NCBI GenBank assembly: GCA_947623585.1
Contig: CANQHA010000003.1
Span: 62,001-126,000 of the forward strand
Source of the DNA: an uncultured Clostridia bacterium
Lineage (GTDB): Bacteria > Bacillota > Clostridia > Oscillospirales > Ruminococcaceae
Direction: 5' to 3'
Length of the DNA stretch: 64,000 nt
Shown: one piece after another, positions 1-7,655 of the stretch
How positions within the stretch are numbered: the first letter of the stretch is position 1
Layout of the letters: each line of letters opens with the position of its first letter
Program-made: the position numbers and the translations under genes
The notes under the pieces: model-generated
The model's database searches: none
Told to the model about the DNA's origin: nothing
Seen by the model: only the letters and a program-made list of their open reading frames with translations

Positions 1-2
1 AT

Positions 3-251
3 TCCGAGCTTAGCCTTGCCGTGACCGGCGATCTCGGATATAAAACGGTGCTGTGGAGCTTTGCGTATGCCGACTGGGATACCGACGACCAGCCCGACCC
101 CGATGCCGCCCTTTCAAAGCTGATAGAGCGCGCTCACCCGGGAGCGATATATCTTTTGCACTCGGTTTCCGAGACCAACGCCTCTATCCTCGGAGATTTC
201 ATCGACGCCATGCTCGCCGAGGGATATACTTTCGGCTGCGATTTTGATTAG
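3..251 (+). CDS. pdaA: Polysaccharide deacetylase, PdaA-like, C-terminal part
   Basis: Only the last 82 codons are present; the gene begins upstream of the window. The visible part has the end of a NodB-type deacetylase barrel: a WSFAYADWD segment followed by HPGAIYLLHSVS, the late conserved Leu-His motif, and a closing GYTF strand. The WSFAY-DW stretch is the pattern I associate with the PdaA branch, which N-deacetylates muramic acid during formation of muramic-delta-lactam in spore cortex. That fits other sporulation genes in the window. Catalytic Asp and His-His metal ligands lie in the missing N-terminal part, so activity cannot be judged. The PdaA assignment, rather than another NodB-family deacetylase, is an inference. 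Confidence 0.7.
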   Translation, partial: SELSLAVTGDLGYKTVLWSFAYADWDTDDQPDPDAALSKLIERAHPGAIYLLHSVSETNASILGDFIDAMLAEGYTFGCDFD

Positions 252-267
252 CGAAAATATAAATAAT

Positions 268-297
268 AAAAAGCAGGCGAAAAGTCGTCTGCTTTTT
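268..297. terminator. Intrinsic terminator, bidirectional
   Basis: A 12-bp stem (268-279 with 286-297, one G-U pair) carries five A on one side and five T on the other. It ends the pdaA-like gene and could also end the minus-strand gene at 347-667. Confidence 0.8.
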
Positions 298-346
298 ATT
301 TTCGAGCGAAAAGCTCAATTTATCCGTCGGATAAACAGAAAGCCGC

Positions 347-667
347 CTATTTCATCTTTTTAGGTTTTGGCGCCGGCAGCTTCTCATACATGGCATTAAA
401 TAAACCCGTCAAAAACTCTCTGTTGTCAACTTCATCTACCAGAAGCATCTCTTTTGCTCCCTCATAGGGCAATTCACAGGTCGCTGTCGGCATATAGTCG
501 ATCGCCGCTTTTATTGGCTTTACAAGCAGCCTGTCATCATAGATACCGCCTATGATTTTGCCGCGGTAATAGATGATATATTCTCCCATCATAGCCCGAT
601 ATGTTATATCATCCAAATCGGATAACTGCCCTAAAATAAATTCTAAATATTCTTTACTCGATGCCAT
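347..667 (-). CDS. TfoX N-terminal domain protein
   Basis: A 106-residue protein matching the stand-alone TfoX/Sxy N-terminal domain: a leading helix with YLEFILGQLSDL, then YRAMMGEYIIYYRGKIIGGIYDDRLLVK, the strand-rich core typical of this family, and a Lys/Pro-rich tail. Full-length TfoX regulates competence in gamma-proteobacteria. Short single-domain versions in Firmicutes have no established function, so no competence role is claimed. It is the last gene before the convergent pdaA-like gene and follows rqcP by 24 bases on the same strand, so it may be co-transcribed with rqcP. A GGTGGAA ribosome binding site precedes its ATG at position 667. Confidence 0.75.
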   Translation of the reverse strand: MASSKEYLEFILGQLSDLDDITYRAMMGEYIIYYRGKIIGGIYDDRLLVKPIKAAIDYMPTATCELPYEGAKEMLLVDEVDNREFLTGLFNAMYEKLPAPKPKKMK

Positions 668-691
668 TATTCCACCTCAAACGTCGGAGCC

Positions 692-934
692 TCACTGAAC
701 TATCTCATAAAGCTCCTGAGCGCTGTCCTTTCTGACGACCTCCTGCACCGAGGTCACCTTTGCTTTAAGCGGCGTCTGCCCAAGGCGTATTTCGATTATG
801 TCTCCGACCTTGACGTCGTAAGAGGCGCGCGCCTGCTTGTCGTTCACAAAGATACGTCCGGCGTCGCAGGCCTCGTTTGCAACGGTGCGGCGCTTTATCA
901 GCCGCGAAACTTTAAGGTATTTATCAAGTCTCAT
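692..934 (-). CDS. rqcP: S4-domain RNA-binding protein RqcP
   Basis: An 80-residue protein that is almost entirely an S4 RNA-binding domain: MRLDKYLKVSRLIKRR at the N terminus, the GRIFVND turn, and VGDIIEIRLG. In Bacillus subtilis the equivalent (YabO/RqcP) works with RqcH in ribosome quality control, stabilising tRNA during alanine tailing of stalled nascent chains on 50S subunits. The neighbourhood supports this: HU and a SpoVB/YabM-type flippase lie directly upstream on the same strand, as around yabM-yabN-yabO in Bacillus. The usual next genes yabP and yabQ are absent. A GAGG site lies before ATG 934. The HU terminator sits between HU and this gene, so its expression probably depends on readthrough or a promoter I cannot identify. 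Confidence 0.85.
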   Translation of the reverse strand: MRLDKYLKVSRLIKRRTVANEACDAGRIFVNDKQARASYDVKVGDIIEIRLGQTPLKAKVTSVQEVVRKDSAQELYEIVQ

Positions 935-952
935 ATCAAACCTCGCTTGATT

Positions 953-988
953 AAAAAAACAGACCGACCGGCCAAAAGCCGATCGGTC
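953..988 (-). terminator. Intrinsic terminator after HU gene
   Basis: Read on the minus strand, an 11-bp GC-rich stem with one mismatch and a TTTT loop is followed by seven T. It sits between the HU stop codon and the rqcP start and would allow HU, needed in bulk, to be expressed above rqcP. Confidence 0.8.
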
Positions 989-999
989 CTAAGAGCCTA

Positions 1000-1275
1000 T
1001 TACTTGGCGACCTCGTCCTTGAGGGCCTTGCCTGCCTTGAAAGTGGGAACCTTTCTTGCAGGGATAACGATCTGAGCCTTGGTTCTCGGGTTGATACCGG
1101 TCTTGGCGTCGCGCTTCTTAACTTCAAAAGTTCCGAATCCGACGAGAGTGATCTTCTCGCCCTTGGCAAGAGCCTCGGAGATGCTGCTTACGACAGCGTT
1201 AAGAGCCTTCTCGGCGTCTTTCTTCGAGCAGTCAGCTTTGGCTGCGATCTTGTTTACGAGTTCAACTTTGGTCAT
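1000..1275 (-). CDS. hup: Nucleoid protein HU
   Basis: A 91-residue histone-like protein. It begins MTKVELVNKIAAKADCSKKDAEKAL (helical dimerisation part), followed by GFGTFEVKKR and the DNA-binding arm GINPRTKAQIVIPARKVPTFKAGKALK with the proline that intercalates into DNA. Length and motifs match the HU family exactly. It binds and bends DNA without sequence specificity and compacts the nucleoid. The start was placed at ATG 1275 because AGGAGG lies 8 bases upstream; an in-frame upstream extension of 17 codons lacks a ribosome binding site. It has its own promoter (1348-1376) and terminator (953-988). Confidence 0.97.
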   Translation of the reverse strand: MTKVELVNKIAAKADCSKKDAEKALNAVVSSISEALAKGEKITLVGFGTFEVKKRDAKTGINPRTKAQIVIPARKVPTFKAGKALKDEVAK

Positions 1276-1347
1276 TTTTGTTTCCTCCTGTTTGTTGCAT
1301 AAATCATATTTGCGTCTCGCGAACAACGCGGACCCAACATAGCTATC

Positions 1348-1376
1348 ATTTTATACCGTTATCGCGCAAAAATCAA
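1348..1376 (-). promoter_or_regulatory. Promoter of HU gene
   Basis: On the minus strand TTGATT (1371-1376), a 17-base spacer and TAAAAT (1348-1353) precede the HU gene. The site begins immediately after the flippase stop codon, giving HU an independent vegetative promoter. Confidence 0.65.
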
Positions 1377-1378
1377 GA

Positions 1379-3121
1379 CTATTTTCCCAAGATTTCTTTT
1401 CTTAAACGATTTTTAGTAGAAATGTCCAACAAAACAACAAAAATTATGTATGATATAACGGCAAAATTTACAGAAATACCCACTAAAACGGTATTTGAGA
1501 AGCAATTTGCGAAAGTGTTCCTGAATTTTAACGCGAGACCGACCGATATCGCTCCGCCGACTATCGGCGCCGCCGCCGAGAGGGCGAAGCTCGGTTTTGT
1601 CGAGGTTATTTTAAGAAGCGACCCCGCCGCAAAAAAGCACATGATAGCACCGCTCGCCAAAGAGGCTATCGCCGCGCCCGAAAGCCCGAGCGAGGGTATC
1701 GGCACCAAAACGAGGTCGAGCCCGAGCCTTACGAAAGCGCCGAGGAGGTTTATTTTTATCGGAAGCTCGGCTTTTCCGACCGCCTGAAGCATCGAATACG
1801 CGGCGCCCGTCAGTGTCACAAAAGCTGTCCCGAGCGCCATGACGCTGAGCGGCCGGGCGCTTATCGCGGCCTCCTCGACCCTTGACGAGAACAAAAGCCC
1901 GAGTATCTCCCTTGAAAAGGCGCAAAGCCCGAAGCCCGCCGGCACCGAGATATACATAATAACGGTCAGAACGCGCTTTATCTCTCGCCCGACCTTTTCG
2001 CCGTCGCCCTTAGCCCAAGCCTCCGCGATGTTCGGCAGCGCGCTTTTTCCGAATACCGAGCAAAGCGACGGCGCAAGCCCGAAAACCGTCGCCGCAAGGC
2101 CGGTGAACGAGCCGTAAAGATAGTTCGGCAGCTCTTTGAGAGACACCCCGCTCGCGATGATATCGGCGTATTTTTGCGAATAGAGCAGGGGGTCTTTGGC
2201 GAGCGACGTTTTTATCCCAAAGATTATCGTGTAAAGATCGACGGTCCCCGCGAGGCTTGAAACTATCGCCGCGGTGGATATCGGAACGATGAGCTTTAAG
2301 AGCTTTGCTCCCTCTTCTTTGACCTCCGATTTTTCGGGGCGAATATTTTTTGCAATTCCGTCCGAGCCGAAGCGGTGGCGTATCAGCATAAAAAGAAAGC
2401 TCGATATTTCCGAAGCCGTAACGCCGAGGATAGCCGCCGCCGCGATATAAGGCAGCGAAACGTCAGAAAGCTGACTTTGCGAGGCGCAGTGAACGCCGAA
2501 GATATCCTTTCCGTCAAGAAAGTCCGCATATACTCTCGCCTGAAGAAAATACGCAAACCCGAGCCCCGCGCCGACCCTCACCGCCGATTCGGTTATCTGC
2601 GAAAGGGCGGTCGGTGTCATGTTTCTTAAGCCCTCGTAATAGCCTCGGTATATAGCGGTTACGGTCCCGAGAAAAACGCAGGGCAAAATCGCCGCGACGG
2701 CAGGCGCCGCGCCCTCGTTTCCGATAAATCTTTTTGTGATGAACCCCGCGAAAGCCATCGGAACGACCGAGCAGAGAACGCTCGGCAGAACGAAAATTTT
2801 CAGCGCTGCGGTCTTAACGCCTCTGACGCGTGAATAAAGGCGCTTTCCCTCGTTTTCCGAAACGAGCTGAGCGACCGCGGGCGTAAGGCTTGCGGCGCAA
2901 AGGGCGTAAAGCGGCGTAAAAACGGCGTAAGCGCTTGAAAAATAGCCCATGCCGGTGCCGCCGAGCATATTTGCGAGAAAAATCTTGAAAACGAGCCCCG
3001 CAGCTTTTCCGACCAAAACCGAGACCATGAGGATTATCGAGCTTCTGAGGATCCCCTGTTTTTTCGTAAATCCCACTCCTTTAAGAACAGTCTTGTACCA
3101 TTCTATTTTGAAAGGGGACAA
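1379..3121 (-). CDS. spoVB: SpoVB/MurJ-family lipid flippase
   Basis: A 580-residue integral membrane protein of the MOP/MATE exporter superfamily with about 14 hydrophobic segments. The segment KKQGILRSSIILMVSVLVGKAAGLVFKIFL and the following GGTGMGYF are the N-terminal signature of SpoVB/YabM-type polysaccharide flippases. Such proteins move lipid-linked peptidoglycan precursors across the membrane; SpoVB is needed for spore cortex synthesis and paralogues have vegetative roles. Placement upstream of HU and rqcP matches the spoVT/yabM region of Bacillus. The start is uncertain: the annotated TTG at 3121 has no convincing ribosome binding site, and an AAAGGAG at about residue 13 suggests translation might begin around residue 16 (GTG). 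Whether it is the sporulation or the vegetative paralogue cannot be told. Confidence 0.8.
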   Translation of the reverse strand: MSPFKIEWYKTVLKGVGFTKKQGILRSSIILMVSVLVGKAAGLVFKIFLANMLGGTGMGYFSSAYAVFTPLYALCAASLTPAVAQLVSENEGKRLYSRVRGVKTAALKIFVLPSVLCSVVPMAFAGFITKRFIGNEGAAPAVAAILPCVFLGTVTAIYRGYYEGLRNMTPTALSQITESAVRVGAGLGFAYFLQARVYADFLDGKDIFGVHCASQSQLSDVSLPYIAAAAILGVTASEISSFLFMLIRHRFGSDGIAKNIRPEKSEVKEEGAKLLKLIVPISTAAIVSSLAGTVDLYTIIFGIKTSLAKDPLLYSQKYADIIASGVSLKELPNYLYGSFTGLAATVFGLAPSLCSVFGKSALPNIAEAWAKGDGEKVGREIKRVLTVIMYISVPAGFGLCAFSREILGLLFSSRVEEAAISARPLSVMALGTAFVTLTGAAYSMLQAVGKAELPIKINLLGAFVRLGLDLVLVPIPSLGLSGAAIASLASGAIMCFFAAGSLLKITSTKPSFALSAAAPIVGGAISVGLALKFRNTFANCFSNTVLVGISVNFAVISYIIFVVLLDISTKNRLRKEILGK

Positions 3122-3136
3122 AGTATGACGGAATAA

Positions 3137-3163
3137 TTGACATACGGCTTTTTTTGTGATAAT
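3137..3163 (+). promoter_or_regulatory. Promoter of trpS operon
   Basis: TTGACA at 3137-3142 is followed by an extended -10, TGTGATAAT (3155-3163), with a short 15-base spacer; TAATAT at 3160-3165 gives 17 bases. It reads into trpS and overlaps the upstream side of the divergent flippase gene. Confidence 0.65.
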
Positions 3164-3200
3164 ATATCTCAGATTACTATTTCAGAACAGGAGGATTATA

Positions 3201-4208
3201 ATGTCAGAAACAGAGAGAAAAAAGGTCATACTCAGCGGAATTCAGCCGACCGGCGTATTCACCCTCGGCAACTATGTCGGGGCGATCCGCAACTGGGGAG
3301 CCTTGCAAGAAGAATTTGACTGCATATATTTCATAGCCGATCAGCACGCGATAACCGTCCGCAAAGACCCCGCGGCTTTTCGCAAGCAGACTGTCGAGAG
3401 CTACGCCCTCACCCTTGCCTGCGGCATCGACCCCAAGCGCTCGATAGCGTTCATACAGTCTCACAACCCTAACCATGCTCAGCTGAGCTGGATATTAGGC
3501 TGCGTGACCCAGTTCGGAGAGCTTTCAAGAATGACACAGTTCAAGGATAAAGCCGCAAAGCACGCCGACGATATCAACGCCGGGCTTTTCACCTATCCCG
3601 TTTTGATGGCTGCGGATATTCTGACCTATAACGCCGACGTCGTTCCGATAGGAGACGACCAGCGCCAGCATTTAGAGCTTGCCCGCAACATCGCGGTGCG
3701 CTTCAATCAGCGCTACGGCGAAATGTTCACCGTTCCCGAGGGCTATTACCCGAAGGTCGGCGCGAGGATAAAGAGCCTCCAAGACCCGACAAAGAAGATG
3801 TCTAAATCCGACGATAACCCGAACGCCACCGTCTTTATTCTCGACGACAAGGACACCATCATGCGCAAATTCAAGCGCGCCGTGACCGACAGCGACACCG
3901 AGATAAGATACGCCGAGGGCAAGGACGGCATCAACAACCTGCTCACAATTTATTCCTGCGCGACCGGCAAGAGCATCGAGGAAGCCGAGAAGGAGTTTTC
4001 GGGCAAGGGATACGGCGATTTCAAGCTGGCGGTCGGAGAAGCCGTCGCCGACTATTTAGAGCCGGTCAGAACCGAGTTTGCCCGCCTCATGGACGACAGG
4101 ACTTATCTCAAAGAGTGCTGGACCGACGGCGCTCAGCGCGCGTTCAGGATATCTAACAGGGTGTTCGCGAAAGCCTGCCGCAAGATAGGCTTTGTGGATT
4201 ACAGGTGA
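3201..4208 (+). CDS. trpS: Tryptophanyl-tRNA synthetase
   Basis: A 335-residue class I aminoacyl-tRNA synthetase that charges tRNA-Trp with tryptophan in the cytoplasm. Visible motifs are the HIGH-type element TLGN (residues 21-24, in QPTGVFTLGNY; Thr instead of His is usual in Firmicutes), the Trp-site region LAADILTY-like MAADILTYNAD, GDDQRQHLELARNIA, and KMSKS at residues 199-203. Length matches bacterial TrpRS. ATG 3201 was chosen because AGGAGG stands 8 bases upstream. It leads a tight unit: the next gene starts 3 bases after its stop. No T-box leader fits in the short 5' region, so tryptophan-dependent antitermination is not expected here. Confidence 0.97.
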   Translation: MSETERKKVILSGIQPTGVFTLGNYVGAIRNWGALQEEFDCIYFIADQHAITVRKDPAAFRKQTVESYALTLACGIDPKRSIAFIQSHNPNHAQLSWILGCVTQFGELSRMTQFKDKAAKHADDINAGLFTYPVLMAADILTYNADVVPIGDDQRQHLELARNIAVRFNQRYGEMFTVPEGYYPKVGARIKSLQDPTKKMSKSDDNPNATVFILDDKDTIMRKFKRAVTDSDTEIRYAEGKDGINNLLTIYSCATGKSIEEAEKEFSGKGYGDFKLAVGEAVADYLEPVRTEFARLMDDRTYLKECWTDGAQRAFRISNRVFAKACRKIGFVDYR

Positions 4209-4211
4209 TTT

Positions 4212-4763
4212 ATGAAGCTGCTGTTTTTGTTCGGAGACGCCGCCGTCGGCAAAATGACGGTCGGGCAGGAGCTTGCGAAAATCACCGACCTGCGGCTTTT
4301 TCACAACCACATGACGATCGAGCCGGTCATTGAGATTTTCGGATATTTCAACTCCGAAGCGATAGAACGGCTCAGACAGGTCATATTCGAGGAGTATGCA
4401 AAGACTGACAACTACGGCATGATTTTTACATTCATGTTTGCGTTTGACAGTCAGGCTGATTGGGATGAAACGGAGCGCATCAAGGACATTTTCCGTCCCT
4501 ACGGCGCGGAGTTTTACTATGCCGAGCTTGTCGCTCCTCAAAAAATAAGGCTTGAGCGAAACGCCACCGAAAACCGCCTAAAGCACAAGGCTTCAAAGAG
4601 AGACATCGAGCTCTCGAATCTGCGGCTTTTGAACGATGACAGAAACCACCGTTTTGAAAGCTATGACGGCGAGATCCCGTTTGAAAACTACATCAAAATC
4701 GACAATTCAGAGCTTTCGCCCGAAGCCGCTGCACGAATGATAAAAGAGAGATTTGACCTTTAA
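4212..4763 (+). CDS. P-loop kinase-like protein
   Basis: A 183-residue protein with a Walker A P-loop, GDAAVGKMT, at residues 8-16 directly after a hydrophobic strand, as in small kinases of the shikimate/gluconate/AAA_33 type. Other visible features are HNHMTIEP shortly after, MIFTFMFAFDS in the region of a Walker B strand, and an LERNATENR segment that could be the lid. The substrate is not identifiable from the sequence. It sits 3 bases behind trpS and 11 bases before the next gene, so it is almost certainly co-transcribed. Similar proteins in Firmicutes are annotated only as AAA-family ATPases. A nucleotide-dependent kinase is the most likely class; nothing more is claimed. Confidence 0.7.
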   Translation: MKLLFLFGDAAVGKMTVGQELAKITDLRLFHNHMTIEPVIEIFGYFNSEAIERLRQVIFEEYAKTDNYGMIFTFMFAFDSQADWDETERIKDIFRPYGAEFYYAELVAPQKIRLERNATENRLKHKASKRDIELSNLRLLNDDRNHRFESYDGEIPFENYIKIDNSELSPEAAARMIKERFDL

Positions 4764-4774
4764 AGGAGCCGCTT

Positions 4775-5689
4775 ATGACCGTTTTTGAAAAATCCCGTGC
4801 CTTCATCTATCGCTCGGCCCGACCCATCGACCTTGCCGTTTTTCGCCATGCATTTGAAAACGCCCCTGCCGACGACATTATAGCCGCGCTTTCGGCCTAT
4901 CAGAACCCCGACGGCGGCTTCGCCCACGGCCTTGAGGCGGACAATTTCAACCCTCTTTCAATGCCTATGGGAGCATGGAAGGCGACCGAGTATATCCGCG
5001 AGGCGGGCGGACTTGAACCCTCGCACCCAATAATCAAGGGCATTTTGCGCTATCTTGAAAGCGGCGACGGCTTTGCTGCCGAGCACAACCAATGGGCGAA
5101 CACCGTTCCCTCAAACAACGACGCGCCCTGTGCGATTTGGTGGAAATGCCCGGAAAACGGTGGCGAGTTCAAATACAATCCGACCGCCGCTCTTGCGGGA
5201 TTTATCGTGAGATACGCCGAAAAGGGGAGTGCGCTTTACTGTAAAGGCGTTCAGCTTGTCAAGGAGGCTGCCGAATGGTATCTTAAGGAAGCGCCGATAG
5301 AGCGCCATATCGCGCGCTGCTTCATCACGATGTATGACGACTGCAAGGCTGCGGGCGTCATGCGCTTTGACGGCGATGCACTTTTAAAGAAGCTCGATGA
5401 AATTGTCGACCTCTCCATTTGTCGCGAACCAAGCCGCTGGTGGGAATATCTGCCGCGCCCGTCGGCGTTTATAGAATCACGCAGCAGCAGATTCTATCGC
5501 GCCGACTTAGAGGACATATGCCGCGCAGAATGCCGATACATCGTGGAAACTCAGAACCCCGACGGCTCGTTTTATGTCCCGTGGACATGGTGCAATGATT
5601 ACAAAGAGTGGTACGTCGCGGAGAACTGGTGTAAAGCGATTATCGCTATCGAAAACATGAAATTTTTGCGGGAGTTCGCTCCCGAGTAA
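4775..5689 (+). CDS. Alpha/alpha-toroid (terpene cyclase-fold) protein, unknown function
   Basis: A 304-residue cytoplasmic protein without signal peptide. Two QW-like repeats stand out: YQNPDGGFAHGL near residues 42-53 and QNPDGSFYVPWTW near 260-272, each followed by aromatic residues. Such repeats are typical of the alpha-6/alpha-6 barrel shared by squalene-hopene cyclases, protein prenyltransferase beta subunits and several uncharacterised bacterial proteins. No DXDD protonation motif of triterpene cyclases is visible, and the length is about half of a hopene cyclase. A glycan or peptide ligand is as possible as a lipid. AAAGGAG precedes the ATG; the gene lies between the P-loop gene and ychF with 11-base gaps on both sides, suggesting one operon from trpS to ychF. 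Confidence 0.65.
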   Translation: MTVFEKSRAFIYRSARPIDLAVFRHAFENAPADDIIAALSAYQNPDGGFAHGLEADNFNPLSMPMGAWKATEYIREAGGLEPSHPIIKGILRYLESGDGFAAEHNQWANTVPSNNDAPCAIWWKCPENGGEFKYNPTAALAGFIVRYAEKGSALYCKGVQLVKEAAEWYLKEAPIERHIARCFITMYDDCKAAGVMRFDGDALLKKLDEIVDLSICREPSRWWEYLPRPSAFIESRSSRFYRADLEDICRAECRYIVETQNPDGSFYVPWTWCNDYKEWYVAENWCKAIIAIENMKFLREFAPE

Positions 5690-5700
5690 GGAGTAAAGAT

Positions 5701-6792
5701 ATGAAATTAGGAATGGTTGGGCTTCCGAACGTCGGAAAGAGTACCCTTTTCAACGCGCTGACGAACGCCGGGGCCGAGTCCGCAAACTATCCGTTCTGCA
5801 CGATTGAGCCGAATGTCGGCATTGTTTCCGTGCCGGACGAGCGTCTTGACTGGCTCGCAAAGTTTTACGACACCCTCAGCTTCAAGCCGGCGACGCTTGA
5901 ATTTGTCGATATCGCGGGGCTTGTCAAGGGTGCCTCAAAGGGCGAGGGCCTCGGCAACAAATTTTTAGCTAATATCCGCGAGTGCGACGCAATAATCCAC
6001 GTTGTGCGCTGCTTTGAGTCTGACGATATAATACACGTCGAGGGTTCGGTTGACCCCAAGCGCGACATCGAGACCATTGACCTCGAACTAATTTTTGCCG
6101 ACCTTGAGGTGCTTGAGCGCCGCCTTGACCGTGCCAAAAAAGCGCTCAAAGGCGACAAAAAATATCAGTCCGACATTGACATGACCGAGGCGCTTATCGC
6201 CCACCTCACCGACGGCAAGCCTGCACGCTCCTATCCGTTCACCGAAGAAGAGGCCGAGATGATAAAATCGACGCCGCTGCTTTCTCAGAAGCCGGTAATT
6301 TACGCTGCAAACGTCTCGGAAGAGGATTTTTCCGATATCGACGGCTGCAAAAACTATCAGACCGTAAAATCCATAGCCGACGCCGAGGGCTCGGTGGTTT
6401 TGCCGATCTGCGCTCAGATAGAAGCCGAGATAAGCGAGCTTGACGATGCCGACAAGCAGATGTTTTTGGAAGAAATGGGACTGAAAGTATCGGGGCTCGG
6501 ACGTGTAATAAAAGAGGGTTATTCGCTTTTGGGACTGATTTCTTTCCTGACCGCGGGACATGACGAGTGCCGCGCATGGACGATTAAACGCGGTACCAAA
6601 GCGCCACAGGCGGCGGGAAAGATACACACCGACTTTGAGAGGGGATTTATCCGCGCCGAGGTCGTCGCTTTTGACGATTTAAAAGCCTGCGGCTCGATGA
6701 ACGCAGCCAAGGAAAAGGGTCTTGTGCGCTCCGAGGGCAAGGACTATGTTGTTGCGGACGGCGATGTTATACTGTTCAGGTTCAATGTGTGA
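5701..6792 (+). CDS. ychF: Obg-like ATPase YchF
   Basis: A 363-residue P-loop NTPase of the YchF/OLA1 family. The G1 motif GLPNVGKST lies at residues 7-15, followed by [13 protein letters not shown] (switch I), [20 protein letters not shown] (G3 and switch II), and NVSE in place of the NKxD G4 motif, the change that makes these proteins prefer ATP. The C terminus carries the TGS-domain end [10 protein letters not shown]. YchF associates with ribosomes and affects stress responses; its exact task is not settled. It closes the trpS-ychF gene group. Its last 34 coding bases recur exactly at 7312-7345, 521 bases downstream of the first copy's end, as part of a decayed second ychF end. Confidence 0.95.
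   Translation: MKLGMVGLPNVGKSTLFNALTNAGAESANYPFCTIEPNVGIVSVPDERLDWLAKFYDTLSFKPATLEFVDIAGLVKGASKGEGLGNKFLANIRECDAIIHVVRCFESDDIIHVEGSVDPKRDIETIDLELIFADLEVLERRLDRAKKALKGDKKYQSDIDMTEALIAHLTDGKPARSYPFTEEEAEMIKSTPLLSQKPVIYAANVSEEDFSDIDGCKNYQTVKSIADAEGSVVLPICAQIEAEISELDDADKQMFLEEMGLKVSGLGRVIKEGYSLLGLISFLTAGHDECRAWTIKRGTKAPQAAGKIHTDFERGFIRAEVVAFDDLKACGSMNAAKEKGLVRSEGKDYVVADGDVILFRFNV
6757..6790 (+). repeat. Direct repeat at ychF 3' end, copy 1
   Basis: These 34 bases at the end of ychF are identical to 7312-7345. Both copies end with the codons for the final residues FRFNV, but the stop codons differ (TGA here, TAG in the second copy). They bracket an AT-rich lipoprotein gene. Confidence 0.9.
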
Positions 6793-6837
6793 TTAAATGC
6801 GCTGAGGGTAAATCAAAATTTATTGGAGGAATGTAGT

Positions 6838-7260
6838 ATGAAAAAATTTGCAAGGGTAATTATTGCAGTGGCAGCATTGGTATTGTGTTTTACATTATCT
6901 GCTTGCGGAAATAAATATGTAAGCCATTATAGTGCTATGCTGATGGTAAGGGAAAATACCTCAAATAAAGCGTCGGTTTCATTTGATAGTTTTAGCGGGA
7001 CATACGTAATACAGTTGAAGAACAAAAGCGCAGATGAGGTGTTTATAAATTATGAAGCGACGTTGGGAGAAGGAAATATAAAAGTTTACTATGATTTTAA
7101 TGATGAAAAGCTGAACTTATTTGAAATTGAAACTAACGGTTCTGTTGATGGAAAAACCGAAACTTTTACAGGCAATAAAACAATTTACATAATAATTGAA
7201 TCAGACGATAAATGCAACGATGGCAGTTTTTCGTTTGTCTTGGAAAAATCAGAGAAATAA
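6838..7260 (+). CDS. Small lipoprotein, unknown function
   Basis: A 140-residue protein with a lipoprotein signal peptide: a Lys-rich start, hydrophobic helix VIIAVAALVLCFT and lipobox LSAC at residues 19-22, so Cys22 is the expected acylated N terminus at the outer face of the membrane. The remainder (NKYVSHYSAMLMVRENTSNK ... TYVIQLKNKSADEVFINYEATLG) looks like a single beta-sandwich domain and is not recognised. ATG 6838 was chosen because GGAGGA lies 7 bases upstream; an in-frame TTG at 6823 overlaps that site. Base composition is clearly AT-rich against its neighbours, and the gene is flanked by ychF-end direct repeats, which together point to acquisition by recombination. Confidence 0.75.
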   Translation: MKKFARVIIAVAALVLCFTLSACGNKYVSHYSAMLMVRENTSNKASVSFDSFSGTYVIQLKNKSADEVFINYEATLGEGNIKVYYDFNDEKLNLFEIETNGSVDGKTETFTGNKTIYIIIESDDKCNDGSFSFVLEKSEK

Positions 7261-7278
7261 ATTCCCGTTTATCATCAT

Positions 7279-7347
7279 CTCCGCTCATATGGTAAAGGCT
7301 CCGTCGTTGTCGACGGCGATGTTATACTGTTCAGGTTCAATGTGTAG
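7279..7347 (+). pseudogene. Remnant of a second ychF 3' end
   Basis: Translation in one frame gives [22 protein letters not shown] and a TAG stop, which aligns with the YchF C terminus ([22 protein letters not shown]). The last 34 bases match ychF exactly, while the preceding 26 differ at roughly a third of positions, with mostly conservative protein changes. There is no start codon or upstream ychF sequence. It is therefore a fragment of a divergent ychF allele, not a simple local duplication of the resident copy. Confidence 0.85.
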
Positions 7348-7412
7348 GACACATCTGTTTCCGTGACAATGATTGTCCGCGGAACCAAAGGTAATTCCGG
7401 AGGTTGATAGGC

Positions 7413-7589
7413 ATGAAATTAAAGTTCAGGATCGTTTTTGATATTTTACTTGTGGCAGCGGCAATAGCAGCGTTTGTCTATAATTTTTCTGAGCAAAGGG
7501 TGATTCTATATTTTTCGTCTGTTGTGGCGGTATGCGGCACAATCGCTCTGCTGGTCAGAGATATTGTAAAGTTGCTCAGAGATAAGTAG
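7413..7589 (+). CDS. Small membrane protein, 58 residues
   Basis: A 58-residue protein with two hydrophobic segments, FDILLVAAAIAAFVYNF and VILYFSSVVAVCGTIALLV, joined by a short polar turn, and a positively charged tail RDIVKLLRDK. GGAGG lies 9 bases before ATG 7413. It is not recognised as a known family; the only supported statement is that it is a two-helix membrane protein. It follows the ychF remnant by 65 bases and precedes the gapA terminator, so it may be part of the same inserted tract as the lipoprotein gene. Confidence 0.55.
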   Translation: MKLKFRIVFDILLVAAAIAAFVYNFSEQRVILYFSSVVAVCGTIALLVRDIVKLLRDK

Positions 7590-7613
7590 CCGACGGTAAC
7601 TCAAATGCATAAC

Positions 7614-7643
7614 AAAAAAGACCTCCCTCGCGGGAGGCCTTTT
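7614..7643 (-). terminator. Terminator of gapA
   Basis: On the minus strand GCCTCCC-GCGA-GGGAGG forms a short strong stem followed by six T, directly after the gapA stop. The A/T symmetry may let it also stop transcripts arriving from the plus-strand small membrane gene. Confidence 0.85.
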
Positions 7644-7655
7644 AAATTTTTGAGA

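Noticed and set aside
3122-3200. T-box leader before trpS
   Set aside because: The space between promoter and start is about 35 bases, far too short for a T-box.
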